A stretch of DNA of 64,000 bases from Hemileia vastatrix. Taxonomy: Eukaryota; Basidiomycota; Pucciniomycetes; Pucciniales; Zaghouaniaceae. The position numbers and the translations under genes were made by a program. The DNA is taken from assembly GCA_030280995.1 (NCBI GenBank), contig JASXTE010000017.1, forward strand, positions 5,414,501 through 5,478,500, read 5' to 3'. The notes beneath the pieces were generated by a model. It saw nothing but the letters and a program-made list of their open reading frames with translations. It was not told where the DNA came from and did not search any database. Below are positions 44,970 through 56,009 of the stretch, one piece after another; within the stretch, counting starts at the first letter, position 1; each line of letters opens with the position of its first letter.

Positions 44970-44986
44970 TCACAGGGGAAAAAAAT

Positions 44987-45038
44987 GGCAACTAGATATT
45001 GGGTTCAGTATGTGAACTGAACTTGATGTCTAGTTACC
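44987..45038. repeat. Imperfect 52-bp hairpin
   Basis: Arms GGCAACTAGATATTGGG and the inverted CTTGATGTCTAGTTACC with TTCAGT/ACTGAA in the middle; about 18 of 22 positions pair. It may be a MITE relic. No flanking duplication was recognised. Confidence 0.55.
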
Positions 45039-45343
45039 ATCCCCCCATGTGAATGATAATTTAATCAACTTATAAGTTTCTTTTTTTGATTTTAATAAAA
45101 TTTTGGTTGATTGGCTGTCCTCATGTTACATACCTCAACTAGGAACATAACCCAAGTGAAAAAGAAAGAATACCAGAAGTAGTAGGGTTAGATTATATAT
45201 TTATGGGGAGAAAGAGAAAAGTGGAAAGTGGAAAGTGGTGAGGTGAGAGAGTAGTTAAGGTAGGTAAAGAAATTATCTAGTTTCCTATTGATCATAGAAC
45301 CATCATGGCATGTGAATCACAAGAATCTTTGAAAAAAGGTTGG

Positions 45344-45377
<34 letters not shown>
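45344..45377 (+). repeat. A34 homopolymer
   Basis: Thirty-four A residues. It could be a retroposed poly(A) tail, but no retroposon body was recognised upstream. Confidence 0.8.
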
Positions 45378-45379
<2 letters not shown>

Positions 45380-45506
45380 ACACCATGAAAAAAACAGTCA
45401 GCACCTGTTAGCAGGTGCCAACCCCTCAATCCATTTGTGATTCAAGCATAACTCAGGTTTGATGCCATGCAAGCTGGCATGCTCAGTGTTCAGTGCACAG
45501 TCTTCT

Positions 45507-46757
45507 TGTCAGCCAAGCTGTACCAGGAGTCCAGTAAATGTTATAATATTTTATTGGACTTCAAAATCGGCAAATGTTTATTTATATTATGTATGTAAAT
45601 TAATATTATATTGAACAATAAAATTACATAACTAACTCATAATAATAATTAAATTTAGAGTTATATGAATTTTATTAATATATAATTGTATATACAATTA
45701 AATAAATAAATAATATATTATATTCTATAAAGTATGAGTGCTTTTTAGTGTATTTAATAATTATAAATTGTTAATTAATTAATATAATATAATATTATAA
45801 TTATAAGTTATAAATGTATTAAATAATTAATTATATGTAATTATTAAACAGTTTTATACATATCTTATAATCCATAAATATTGGGTGCTTTTTTGGCCCT
45901 TAATTGTGCCAGAAAAATTATTAATTAAGTTAAAACACTTACTTAATAGAAAATATTAAAAATTTTACTTTAAATTAGTAATCACATTATATTAATTTTT
46001 TTTTTGAATCAAAATAGTTTTTTACTTTTATGAAATAGTTAAAAAAAATTATTTATTCATGTTTTATACTTAATTAATTACTTACATAAAAATTTTGCAT
46101 AAAAAATAGTATACTTTTTGTTTCACTTAAAAATGACTGTTTTCCTTAATCATTGAAGAAACTTGTTTTAAATTAAAATTTTTGGAATTCTTTTGTTTAA
46201 AACTAATTTAATGTCCCACTTAATTTTGTTACAGTGTCTGGGTTTGAATTGGTGGGAAATGGGCTCTTCCTCATGTTTTTAATTACTTGTTTCAGCTTCA
46301 AAAGTATTTTCTTGTTACATTTACTTTATTTCTCATATTGTATATACATGTTTATGGCGCTTCAGAGGGCCCTTTTGCCTATATAAGGGCATTGGGTAAT
46401 CCCCTGAAGCCGGATCACTTATTTTATCCACTGCTATACTATAGTTTATTTAAATAAATATATAATTACAGCTTTTATTACATAAAATAATTTTTATTGT
46501 GTCACTCACCTCTTTAATAACTATAACTAAAAAAGAGCTAATAGGTTTCATTAAGAGAAGTTTTAATAATATTCAATTGTTTTGTTTAAGAAAAGAAAGA
46601 AAGCACTTACAATAAATAATATATAACCAAACCCATTACAGATCCTTTGAAAATTCAGTTTTCATCCTTAGTTTTATTACCTCTTCATTCCCCTTTGTCT
46701 TTGTCTTGTTCTTCTACTTCTTCTTTTTCCACATTACTTCTAGACAACTGGCCAATA
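45507..46757 (+). repeat. 5' LTR of G4
   Basis: Starts TGTCAGCCAAGCTG like the 3' LTR at 59,282. The end, CTTCTAGACAACTGGCCAATA, aligns with the end of the solo LTR (CTTCTAGACGACTGACCGACA), giving 1,251 bp against 1,256 bp. The following ATCAGAGGCCTTTCC resembles the bases after the G2 5' LTR (ATTGGGGACCTTTCC), which supports this border. Confidence 0.8.
46379..46388 (+). promoter_or_regulatory. TATA-like box in G4 LTR
   Basis: CTATATAAGG is followed within about 30 bases by AATCCCCTGAAGCC. The same arrangement occurs in the solo LTR of Harb-A. It is a probable LTR core promoter. Confidence 0.45.
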
Positions 46758-47502
46758 ATCAGAGGCCTTTCCAAACAATGATGACTTTGACACTTGAACA
46801 AACAACTGACACACAGAAGAACTTGCACAGGCAAAACCAAATTTTTCCGTGACCATGAATTGAACCAGGTTCCTTCCATAACGGGTAATATACTCAATAT
46901 AAATATACATTTTGTAGTGATTTTTTATCACTTTAGTAAGTCTAACTTGTACCTCACAATTATATTATTGAATTATTATTGCAATAACAGTGCCTGAGCT
47001 ATTTTTGCTGAGACACTGAGTGTAAGTGATCAAGTTTTATTATTTTTTTTTCTAGTTGAAAATAATAGAGCAACCCTCTTAGTTGTAGAAGATCACTCTT
47101 TTTTAATTGATTATTAAATTAACTTTTTCATTAAATTTTGATATCATTGGTTAAAAACAATAGTACTCTGTGCTTAGTTCCAATCATTGCCAATTAATTT
47201 TGGTATTATTCTTATTGGTTGACATTTATATTTTTTTATTTGTCCTTACTTAATAATTAGTGGTTATTTTTTTATATAAATATAATCACATTATATACAT
47301 TAAATAAATTATTGATTATTGTTTTACATTATAAATAATAATCTTACTATTTTTTTCTGTGTAATCCATTAGTTTTTAAATAAAATAATATTGATAATTA
47401 CATTTTTATTTTTATTTTTTGAAATATTAAAATATACCTATTTTAAGAAAATCAGTTCATTCTTGTTGACAAACTTGATTTTTATTTTTCTTCATAGATA
47501 TC
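46758..47502. other. Untranslated leader of G4
   Basis: AT-rich, no coding frame. A GGTTCAATTC string on the - strand near 46,860 resembles a tRNA B box, but no tRNA fold could be made. Confidence 0.5.
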
Positions 47503-48149
47503 ATGTCTAGTAACTTGACTGAAAGCATGGATAAGTTAAATGTGGATGAGATTGAAGTAGAATGTGAAGTTGACTCTTTGAGTTCTTTTAAATTGGCTTA
47601 CAAAAATTCTTCTGCTAACAAAAAACCATCCAATTCATTGGGATGTGGAAATTTTAGGAGGAGTGGTAAAACCCCCTCCCCCAACAACTCTGAGAGAAGT
47701 AAAGCCTCACATAAATCTGGACAATCCTTTAAAGGGCATAAAGATAAAAAAGATTCCTTGAACAGAAAGTAAACAACTTATCCAGCCACATAAAGGAACT
47801 AAGGGCAGACAGTATGAGGTACAAGCAAAAGGTAGATGCCTTCTGGGGGAAAATGCAAGACCTTTTGGCTCACAGACAAGCTCAACCTCTTCCCTTACAC
47901 ACCTCCCAGAATCAGCCACAATCCAATCAAACCCCCAAATCTTCCCAACAAAATCCAAATACTCTGGAAGTGAAACAGTGGAAATGGGACTATCTCATGA
48001 GCCACTACCAGAAGAATGTACAGCTTCACCCAGCTCATCAACCTGGCCCATCCAGGACACAAACTTACCATCAAAACTCTCAGGCCAATTCTTATCAGGG
48101 AGGCAGAAAAAAGAAAGAAAAGGGGAAATTTCCTTGCTTGCCATGGTGA
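47503..48149 (+). pseudogene. Pre-gag ORF of G4
   Basis: A first frame (47,503-47,772) encodes MSSNLTESMDKLNVDEIEVE and a basic, Ser-rich end. After frame breaks, 47,814-48,149 (RYKQKVDAFWGKMQDLLAHR ... YQGGRKKKEKGKFPCLPW) matches the ends of the pre-gag ORFs of G2 and G3. The stop overlaps ATGGTGAGT, and TTCTACAGGTGATATTG follows about 55 bases later, so a short intron is possible. Function unknown; probably the N-terminal portion of gag. Confidence 0.55.
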
Positions 48150-50003
48150 GTAACTTGTTTGATAAGAATGTTGGTATTTATAATAATAAATCTTCTTCTA
48201 CAGGTGATATTGTTGAGAATGGTGAAAGAAATTTTAAACCTATTAAGAGACAACTTCCTGTTATAAGTAGCCCTAATTATGTTCTAAGTAAATTGTCATT
48301 TGATGAACCATTACATTTAACTTCTACTTCTTTGGTTGATCCTTCTCTTTCAATTTAAAATGATTCTGTTGCCCCTGAAATTTATGTTTTGCTTGAAAAA
48401 ACTTCTGAGGAAATATTGAAAGATTCTCCTGATTTTAGTATTGTGAAAGAAAAAATGTTGAGGGATTTGTTAAAGCATGAAAATGACAGATAAAATAATT
48501 TGCATTTACATTGTAAAGTGAGTTCTTCTGTACAAGATACAGCTTATTTTAGACTAAAGTACACCTTAAATAATGTAACTGCCCAACAGAAACAATTAAA
48601 AAATGACAATAAGGTGCTTTTAGATAAGAATTTCAATTTACATAAACTTATTAATGAATCAAAACCCCTTATAAATGAAAATGCTTCATTAAGACATGAA
48701 AATACATCCTTACATGATGAAGTGAAAACATTAAAAAATGATTTCCAGGCTTTGAGTAATAAATTCTCAGTCCTTGAAGACAGAAATGTTTTATCTCTTG
48801 CAAAAATTAATGATCAACTTTCTGAAATTCCTAGGTTAAGAAATTATTTATCTAATCTTGAAGAAAGAATCTCTACTTTACCTCCTATTCCTGATGAACA
48901 TAATGGTGAAATTGAATTTACTTCCCATAACTCCACCAAAAATAAGGGTAAACAACCTGAGCAGAGTAAGTCTTACTTTCCTAAAGTTTTGCCCAGTAAA
49001 CAGCCTGACAATGTATCTGTTACTTCTTCTGTGGAACACAAAATTTTTTCCAATGCTCATCATGAGCCAGCTGTTTCTGTGAATAGTGAAATTTCTAAAA
49101 ACCTTTCCAGGCTCCAGGAATTAGTATCCATGAATAATTCTAAAGTTTACCATCCAAGTAGCCATAAAAATTGGCCTAAACTTGATCAATATCCCAACTT
49201 TGATGGTGATTCTTCACCTAACTAGCAGCATTTTATTCAAAGAATTGATAATTTAAAAAATTCTTATAAATAAAGATGAAGAAATAGTCTCTAAGTTAAT
49301 TTCTTTATTCTCCAATTTTTCCCTGATGTGGTATGAGTCTGTCTTATGAGGCAATCATCACTATACTTGGGATGAGTGGAAAGCATTAATTGTGAATCAA
49401 TTTGGTGGATCAAACTTCAGATTGGAAAAGCAGAAATTATATGAGAATTCTAAATATAAATCCTCTTCTGCTGAGAAACCTATTGTTTTTCTCATGAAAA
49501 TAACAAAAATTCTTAGAGCTATGGATCCAAAAATGGATTATGATATTTGGAGGGACAAAATCCTCTATAAATTTCTAAACTCTCTGAGAGATTTGATTGT
49601 AGCTAGGACTGAGCATGTGAGAGAAAATTCCTCTTTTATCAATATATGAAATGAGGTATTACTCAACCACAGATATGAACCAAGAAATTATCCCTTAAAG
49701 CCTTCCCATGACCAAATCAAATCTTCATCAAAACTTCCAGAAAAACCTGGTAAACCCTCTGCCCCTGTTGCACCAAAGAGATATGCAACAGATACTTGCT
49801 ATAAATGTAACAAATCATGGCAGAAATGACATGTTTTTGACAAGAAAATTCATCTTTTTGAACAAATTGAATATCCTAAAAATGCTACAGTTGACCTTGA
49901 TGATTTCTCAAGTGACTGTGATAGTAATATCTCTTATAAAAATGATTCTCTTAATGATGTTTTAATGTTGGAACAAGATGTACAATATTTAGATAATTTA
50001 TCT
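48150..50003 (+). pseudogene. Gag of G4
   Basis: The coiled-coil N-terminus (48,500-49,225; KQLKNDNKVLLDKNF, ENASLRHENTSLHDEV) leads into WPKLDQYPNFDGDSSPN, then a stop where other copies have W. The gag domain continues in broken frames (WYESVL, DEWKALIVNQFGG, AMDPKMDYDIWRDK). The zinc knuckle CYKCNKSWQK reads into a stop and then HVF, so it is lost (about 49,799). The acidic linker follows. Several stops and frame changes make it clearly inactive. Confidence 0.82.
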
Positions 50004-50015
50004 TAAATTTGTTAC

Positions 50016-50300
50016 TTGGATTTATATTCAGTAGAGAATGCTGAGATTATAAAAAATATTACTGAGAGTTCCATAGTCATATCCCCCTTGAGAACACCAG
50101 TTATCATTAATGGTAAAAATGTTGAAGTTGTTCTTGACTCTGGTGCTGGTGGTAGTGTATTGTCTGAAAAAGCACTTGCTTCAGTAGATAGTGATTATCA
50201 AAGTAAATTATTACCTATCACATCTGAAAAATGGAGAGGTTATGGTTCTTTTTTATGTCCAATTGGCAAGTACAAAACTACTGTATTCTTTAAATATAAT
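50016..50300 (+). pseudogene. Protease region of G4, interrupted by Harb-B
   Basis: ENAEIIKNITESSIVISPLR leads to VVLDSGAGGSVLSEKAL (active-site DSGA intact) and SEKWRGYGSFLCPIGKYKTT. The frame stops at FFKYN where Harb-B begins. Joining to 56,013 after removing Harb-B and one AAT gives FFKYNGGFVRAV, matching FFKYNHGFVRAV of G3. Confidence 0.9.
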
Positions 50301-50608
50301 AGGGGGTGTCAGTTCTGGCAAATCCGCACTTACAAATCCGCACTTAAATTTGACCAAATCCGCACTTAAATAAGTGCGGATTTCCAAAACACACTAGCCC
50401 CAATACTGGTGGATTTCAAAATGAAATAAGTCACTTATTTCACTCAAATCCGCACTTTCTCAACCAAAAGTGCTGATTTCACCATCAAGTCCCATTTCAC
50501 TGATTTGTCAGCATCATCCCATTCATACGCAGCACTCCGCAGAATAACACTTCATAACTCAAAACATCGTACATCACTTACATCTTCATATCATATCATA
50601 TAAGAGTC

Positions 50609-51868
50609 ATGCCTTCCTCACTTTCAAATCGTGATAAATTACATAAAGCAATGACTTTCATGGCGCTTGAACTGCTCTTGGACTCTGATTCCGATTCTGA
50701 TCTAGAAGAAGATTTTGTCGTTTTATCAAAAATGGCCAGGAAACGTTACCTTCTTCCCAGAAAGCCTCAAGTACTTCATACCCCCAAGTACACCATCCAA
50801 ACACTTCTTAACCTATCTACACCCAGTTTTAGACAGCTGTTCAGGACTTCTCAGGAATGTTTCCTTAAATTTCTTGAGCTTATTCAGGATCATCCCATAT
50901 TTCACAATAATTCTCAAAAAGAACAATGACATCCTTCAATTCAATTGGCCATCACACTATGTCGTTTGGGTTCAAATGGTAATGGAGCCGCTTTGAAACG
51001 TTTAGAAAATGTCTTTGATTTAGGGTATGGTTCAGTTAACACTTATACCAAACGATGTATCACTGCCATCAACTCCTTGGAATCTCAACTTCTCACCTGG
51101 CCAACAAAAGAAGAGCAACTTGAATCATCTCAGGTTATGCAAGCAGAGGGCTTTCCAGGATGTATTGGTTTTGTTGATGGTACTACTATTCCTTTGAGCC
51201 AGAAACCTGCTCAAGGTGGAAACAATTACTTTGACCGTAAAAAGAGGTAGATTATTTTTAACTCCTTTCATCCTCCTTGAAACTAACACAAACAAATATA
51301 TCTTCTTTATAGATATTCAATTAACGTTCAGCTTATATGTGACGTAAACAAAAAATTTATATCATTTTTCGCTGGCTATCCTGGCTCATGTCATGACTCC
51401 TACGTCTTCCAAAGAATGCATATTTCAAATGAACCTGAAAAATTCTTTGATGAAAATCAGTATCTTCTTGCAGATTCTGCTTATGTGAATGGAAAGTATG
51501 TACTTCCTGCTTTTCGGGGAGCAGCTTCAGAAGACAGTCAAAATGCCAAATTCAACAATCATTTGGCAAAGTCAAGAGTCCGTATTGAACATTCTATTGG
51601 AATCTTGAAAGGCCGTTTTTCTAGTTTAAGGGAATTAAGAAGTCCTCTTAGAAATAAATCTGAAATGGAGGCGGTGATCAACTGGATTCTGTGTTGCACT
51701 ATACTTCATAACCTACTTGCTGACCTCAAAGATCAATGGTTAGAGCTGTATGAAGATGAACAAGTTGATTCACCTCCGACTATATCCAACACTTCTATTT
51801 CTCAATCAACTAGTATAAGGGCAAAAATCCTTCCAATAACACTCCAACATTTTTCAACGCAATTTTAA
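50609..51868 (+). pseudogene. PIF/Harbinger DDE transposase of Harb-B
   Basis: Exon 1 is 50,609-51,246 and exon 2 is 51,313-51,868. The 66-bp intron (GTAGAT...TTTATAG) sits at the same place as in Harb-A, giving RKKRYSINVQLICDVNKK. Motifs: CIGFVDGTTIPLSQKP (first D), YLLADSAYVNGKY (second D), RVRIEHSIGILKGRFSS (E), and the C-terminal ILPITLQHFSTQF shared with Harb-A. One in-frame TGA at 50,927 stands where Harb-A has an Arg codon (KQR), consistent with a single CGA-to-TGA change. Otherwise complete (about 400 aa). The start MPSSLSNRDKLHKAMTF fits the family start. It is inactive unless suppressed, but the element could move with a transposase supplied by another copy. Confidence 0.9.
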
Positions 51869-52261
51869 TTTTTTTCTCTTTCTCTTCAAATTATCAATTT
51901 GCATGTATTATTCACTGAGAATGGTAAATTTTTTTGCATATTTTTTTGGTTTTTGAATTTGCTGTTAAAGTTTCTCTCTTTTTTTTCTTTCATCAACTCA
52001 ACATGAAATCACATATTTTCAGCAAACGCATATTTTTTCAGTCACTCTCTTTTTTTTCTTCACTCATATCCGTTTTCTCCTCTCTTCCTACATCACTCAA
52101 TCAATTTCACTTATATTTCTTTTTTCTCAACTCATCTCTCCAGGTAAGTCATTTTATTCTTTTTACTTAATTTTTTGCTAATTTTTTTTGTTTTTTTTTG
52201 GTTTTTTGGTTTTTTTTTTTTTGTTTTTTTTTTTGTAAGTGGTTGTTTTTAAATTTATAGG
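51869..52261. other. Non-coding interior of Harb-B
   Basis: T-rich sequence homologous to the region downstream of the transposase in Harb-A and Harb-C. No gene. Confidence 0.55.
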
Positions 52262-52657
52262 TAAAATTAACCTTTTTTTTTCTCTCTCTTTCTCTCCCTC
52301 TTTTCTCTCTTTATCCCCCCTTGGCCTGGTCTTTTTCCCACCTTTACCCTCTCCTTGGAATGGATACATCCCCCTTTTCCCCCCTTTGGCTGCCTCATTC
52401 CCCCCTCCTTGGCTCACTCTAACCTCCCTTTTCTCCCTCTTTGGTCTCATCTCTCCCTTTCTCCCCCTTCTTGGTCTCCTCATATCTTCCCCTCATTCCA
52501 CTCCACCCCCCACCAAATCCCCCAAATCCTCCCTCCAAATCCCCACCAAACCCGCCTCTAACCCCCCCTCCAAACCCCCCCTCCAAACCCCCCTCCTATC
52601 CCCCTCAAAACTCCCCCAAATCCTCCCTCATATCCCTCCTACCCCCCCTTAACCTTC
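52262..52657 (+). repeat. Polypyrimidine tract in Harb-B
   Basis: Nearly 400 bp almost free of purines on the + strand (CTCTCTTTCTCTCCC, then CCCCAAATCC-type repeats). It may form triplex DNA. Proline-rich frames across it are composition artefacts. Confidence 0.75.
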
Positions 52658-52687
52658 ACTTAACGATTCGTTAACGAATCGTTAAGT
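52658..52687. repeat. 30-bp perfect palindrome
   Basis: The left half is ACTTAACGATTCGTT and the right half its exact inverse. A second imperfect palindrome follows at 52,692-52,713 (GAACGATT ... AATCGTTC), sharing the AACGATT core. It lies between the pyrimidine tract and a MITE fragment. Confidence 0.9.
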
Positions 52688-52718
52688 TATTGAACGATTG
52701 CAGCTAATCGTTCATTAA

Positions 52719-52765
52719 CACCATGCAATATGGGGGGCGGACTTGCTAGCAAGTCCGCCGAGAGG
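52719..52765. mobile_element. CACTA-like MITE, one end only (copy 3)
   Basis: CACCATGCAATATGGGGGG, then CGGACTTGCTAGCAAGTCCG, matches the termini of copies 1 and 2. The rest of the element is missing, so it is a truncated relic. Confidence 0.75.
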
Positions 52766-52888
52766 TTGAGAGGGGTGAAATGGGGATCAAAAGAGGATGG
52801 CATACAATGGGGCTGGGAGGATAGCGAAAGGCATGGGGAGGGAAGACAAGCATGTGTTGATAGAATTGAAAGGGATGGAGATTGGTGC

Positions 52889-53330
52889 AAACAGAGTGTG
52901 AAAATAGGAGGATGAACTCTGTTCTTCGGGCAAAGAACAGAGTTCACTTCCATTCACTTATATTTCTTTTTTCTCAAATCATCTCTCCAGGTAAGTCATT
53001 TTATTCTTTTTAAACAGAGTGTGAAAATAGGAGGATGAACTCTGTTCTTCGGGCGAAGAACAGAGTTCACTTCCATTCACTTATATTTCTTTTTTCTCAA
53101 CTCATCTCTCCAGGTAAGTCATTTTATTCTTTTTAAACAGAGTGTGAAAATAGGAGGATGAACTCTGTTCTTCGGGCGAAGAACAGAGTTCACTTCCATT
53201 CACTTATATTTCTTTTTTCTCAACTCATCTCTCCAGGTAAGTCATTTTATTCTTTTTAAACAGAGTGTGAAAATAGGAGGATGAACTCTGTTCTTCGGGC
53301 GAAGAACAGAGTTCACTTCCATAAAATATT
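52889..53330. repeat. Four tandem 123-bp repeats, each with a hairpin
   Basis: Period 123 bp (starts near 52,889, 53,012, 53,135, 53,258; the last unit is partial). Each unit has a perfect inverted repeat, GAACTCTGTTCTTCG and its complement separated by two bases (copy 1 has one mismatch), and a CTCTCCAGGTAAGTC block. A fifth hairpin lies at 55,436-55,467. Confidence 0.95.
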
Positions 53331-53989
53331 AGCTGAAACATAGTTTTCAATTCTGTAAAAACAGTTGTAAGTAATAGAAAAAGTCACTGATTTTTTTTAT
53401 ATGTAATCTGAAATTTTTTAATAAAATTATTGTATTTAAGAATTGCAATATTGTCAATCAATCTTTATTGATCAACTTAATTTAATAAAGTATTATTTAA
53501 ATAAGTTGCTTCAAAAAATACTTTGCATTGAACCTAGTTTCTAGACTTGATCTGCATTTTGGCTTAAGGAATTGTCATTACTTTAAAAGTAGTATACTTG
53601 ACATATCTTATTTATATATTAATTAATTTATGTAATTATATTAAATTTTGATGACTTTCACCCTTTACTTCAATAAAATGCAGGGGAGGGTATTGCCAAT
53701 TTTTTAAATCTGACATGTGAAATTGATGACTTAGAAAAATTTGGTGGTACCCACCCCTTGTTTCAATAAAATGCAGGGGAGGGCATTGCCAATTTTTTAA
53801 ATCTGACATGTGAAATTGATGACTTAGAAAAATTTAGATAAGCAAACTTATTGACTAGAAAGTAAAGATAGAAAATTTTTATTATACATTCAAATTTTTG
53901 TCAAAAATAACGTACTATATTCTTTTCCTTTTATAAGTCAGCATATAAGAAAATATTACCAAAATTAAATTAACTAGAAAAACAATTTA
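53331..53989. other. Non-coding interior of Harb-B
   Basis: Contains a direct duplication of about 85 bp (near 53,673-53,755 and 53,760-53,840) with CAATAAAATGCAGGGGAGGG. It is homologous to 62,310-62,600 of Harb-C. No gene. Confidence 0.65.
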
Positions 53990-55303
53990 TCAATTGAAAA
54001 GGTCAAGTAATTTTTTAATGTCCTCATAAGATTGGCCATTTTTAACACATTCCATAATGAAATCTTTTTTTTTAAAACTCTCTTGTTTTTCCAATTCACA
54101 AGTAGCCATTTCTCTTTGAAATTGACGGTCATTTACTCTTTCCATCTGCTCTACCTCAAATTTTTTTCTTCCAAATCTAAGGCTTGCTGATCTTTCCTTA
54201 GCATATGATCAAACTTCATCTTCTCAAAGTCAAGGGCATTATTTGCAATAGTTGATTTCGCTGAGAAAATTAAATTGAAATAAATAAATAAATGAGTTAA
54301 TGATTAAGATATATAGTAAACAAAACTTACTTATATCTTTTTTTTCAAAATAATCCTCAAGGGAGCCAAATGAGCTTGTTGAAGTATTACCACGTTTTAA
54401 TAGATGGTTCAAGTTCATTGAAGTTGAGGCTCGACGCTTTAGTTTGGAGTTTGAACAAGAGGCTTCAGGAAGTTCTTCTAAAGCAGCTTCTAAAGAGGTA
54501 TTCACATTTCCAGAATTGAGATTATTTAATGGAGATTGAGTTTGAGTAGGAGGAGACTAGAAAGAAAGAGAAATTCAGAGAAGAATTGAAGAAAAAACAA
54601 AAAGTAAACATACATTTAAATTTTGGGCCTCTGAGGATTCAGATCTTCTGCGATATAATTGTTCTGCTTGATAGTTGGGATCATCTTCAGCTGAACTATG
54701 GTTAGAAGGTGGAGGGGATTGATCTTCTTCAAGTAAAGGTGTGTTGGGAGGATTATAGGAAGGTTTGGATCCAGAGGGTATATGCTTAGTAGTATCGTGT
54801 AGAAACCAAGGGTTTACATCAACTCGGGTGCCAAAAAGATTATCCATTTCCTCATAGAAAGGACACATGACATTGAGCTTTTCGGAAACAGTAGTAATTC
54901 CAATCTCCAAATCATCATCGTCAATACCAAAGCCAGTTTCATTTACAGCATGATGAGTCTTTTTATATTTTGAATGGTAACTCTTAAATCTCTCCTTCAT
55001 TTGTTTAGGATTGATATCGATTCTCCCCCTTGTTTTCTTTCTTACTTCATTGGCCATCAACAAGTAGCCATTAACCTTTGAAGAAGGTGGACGTCCAATA
55101 CGAGTGGACTTTTCACATCCAAAAAATGCTTCAAAATTTGATTTTATTTTAAGGAAGTTGATTATGATGAGATAATCATCCTTTTTAAGCTGACCTGAAC
55201 CTGCCTTTGATTTTTCAGGTGTAGGGCTTGCTTTACGAGGAGACTTTTGTGACGAAGCAGATTTTTGAGTTACCTTTTGAGATTTGGAATGTCTGGGAGG
55301 CAT
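53990..55303 (-). CDS. Myb/SANT-like DNA-binding partner protein of Harb-B
   Basis: Probable exons on the - strand: 55,303-54,614 (start MPPRHSKSQKV; donor GTATGT), 54,556-54,331 (donor GTAAGT) and 54,260-53,990. Exon 1 holds a basic Ser/Lys-rich N-terminus and the DNA-binding block KKDDYLIIINFLKIKSNFEA, GRPPSSKVNGYLLMANEV, SYHSKYKKTHH, TGFGIDDDD and CPFYEEMDNLFGTRVDVNP. Exon 2 has KLKRRASTSMNLNHLLKRG and SLEDYFEKKDI. Exon 3 is predicted helical and ends YEDIKKLLDLFN. The exon layout is the same as in Harb-A, but the four 18-residue coiled-coil repeats are absent. I could not exclude a frameshift in exon 3. The gene faces the transposase gene, as is usual in PIF/Harbinger. Confidence 0.72.
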
Positions 55304-55397
55304 TATGAAACTGGCACATAACAAGAAAAAAGATTAAAAAGTAGAAGAAATAAGTAAAAAAGAATGTAAACATGCCTGGTCAAAATATTGAAAATGT

Positions 55398-55735
55398 TGG
55401 AGATTGGTGCAAACAGAATGTGAAAATAGGAGGATGAACTCTGTTCTTCAGGCGAAGAACAGAGTTCACTTCCATAAAATATTAGCTGAAACATAGTTTT
55501 CAATTCTGTAAAAACAGTTGTAAGTAATAGAAAAAGTCACTGATTTTTTTTATATGTAATCCTTGCTTTATGAGGAGACTTTTGTGACGAAGCAGATTTT
55601 TGAGTTACCTTTTGAGATTTGGAATGTCTGGGAGGCATTATGAAACTGGCACATAACAAGAAAAAAGATTAAAAAGTAGAAGAAATAAGTAAAAAAGAAT
55701 GTAAACATGCCTGGTCAAAATATTGAAAATGTCAG
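55398..55735. repeat. Duplicated block upstream of the Harb-B Myb-like gene
   Basis: 55,571-55,731 repeats 55,238-55,397, including the start-codon region of the Myb-like gene. Between the copies, 55,397-55,561 repeats the hairpin block and the following sequence of 52,878-53,408 but with only one hairpin unit. Confidence 0.85.
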
Positions 55736-56009
55736 GAAGGGGTGTGTGCCGAGGATTGATGGGTAGGTAGCGAGGAAGGTCAGTGTGTCACATGTGACAG
55801 GGATGGGGTAAGAAAGGAAGGGATGTTTTGTGGCCAAAATGTGGTTGTGAAAAAAAACGGGAAAAAAGTGCTGATTTGAGGTCATAACTGACACCCTTTT
55901 TTGAAATAAGTGACTTTTTTGCAAAATTTAAGTGCTGATTTGTAAGTGCTTATTTGGTTTGAAATCCGCACTTAATTTAAGTGCGGATTTGCCAGAACTG
56001 ACACCCCCT

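Larger units (their letters stand above)
44369..45506. other. Spacer with homopolymers and hairpins downstream of the Nbs1-like gene
   Basis: No gene. It holds ATG-rich and AGGT-rich microrepeats after the stop codon, a G tract, an (AT)n run, an imperfect hairpin, an A tract, and the small palindrome GCACCTGTTAGCAGGTGC near 45,401. Frames reading the G/C tract (poly-Gly or poly-Pro) are artefacts. Confidence 0.6.
50301..56009. mobile_element. PIF/Harbinger DNA transposon Harb-B
   Basis: The termini are a perfect inverted repeat of about 32 bp (starting AGGGGGTGTCAGTTCTGG). Flanks are AAT at 50,298-50,300 and 56,010-56,012. Inside each end the motif AAATCCGCACTTA or its complement is repeated several times, which suggests binding sites. 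The 5,709-bp body has transposase on + and a Myb/SANT-like gene on -, facing each other. The transposase has one nonsense codon. Removing the element restores the G4 frame. Confidence 0.95.

Noticed and set aside
46840..46900. tRNA-like sequence (GGTTCAATTC on -) in the G4 leader
   Set aside because: The T-arm does not pair well and no acceptor or anticodon arm can be drawn; probably chance.
52239..52674. Proline-rich proteins at 52,239-52,674
   Set aside because: Open in several frames only because the tract lacks the purines needed for stop codons.
52889..53330. CRISPR-like pattern of hairpins with spacers
   Set aside because: The spacers are themselves identical, so this is a plain tandem repeat; the genome is eukaryotic.
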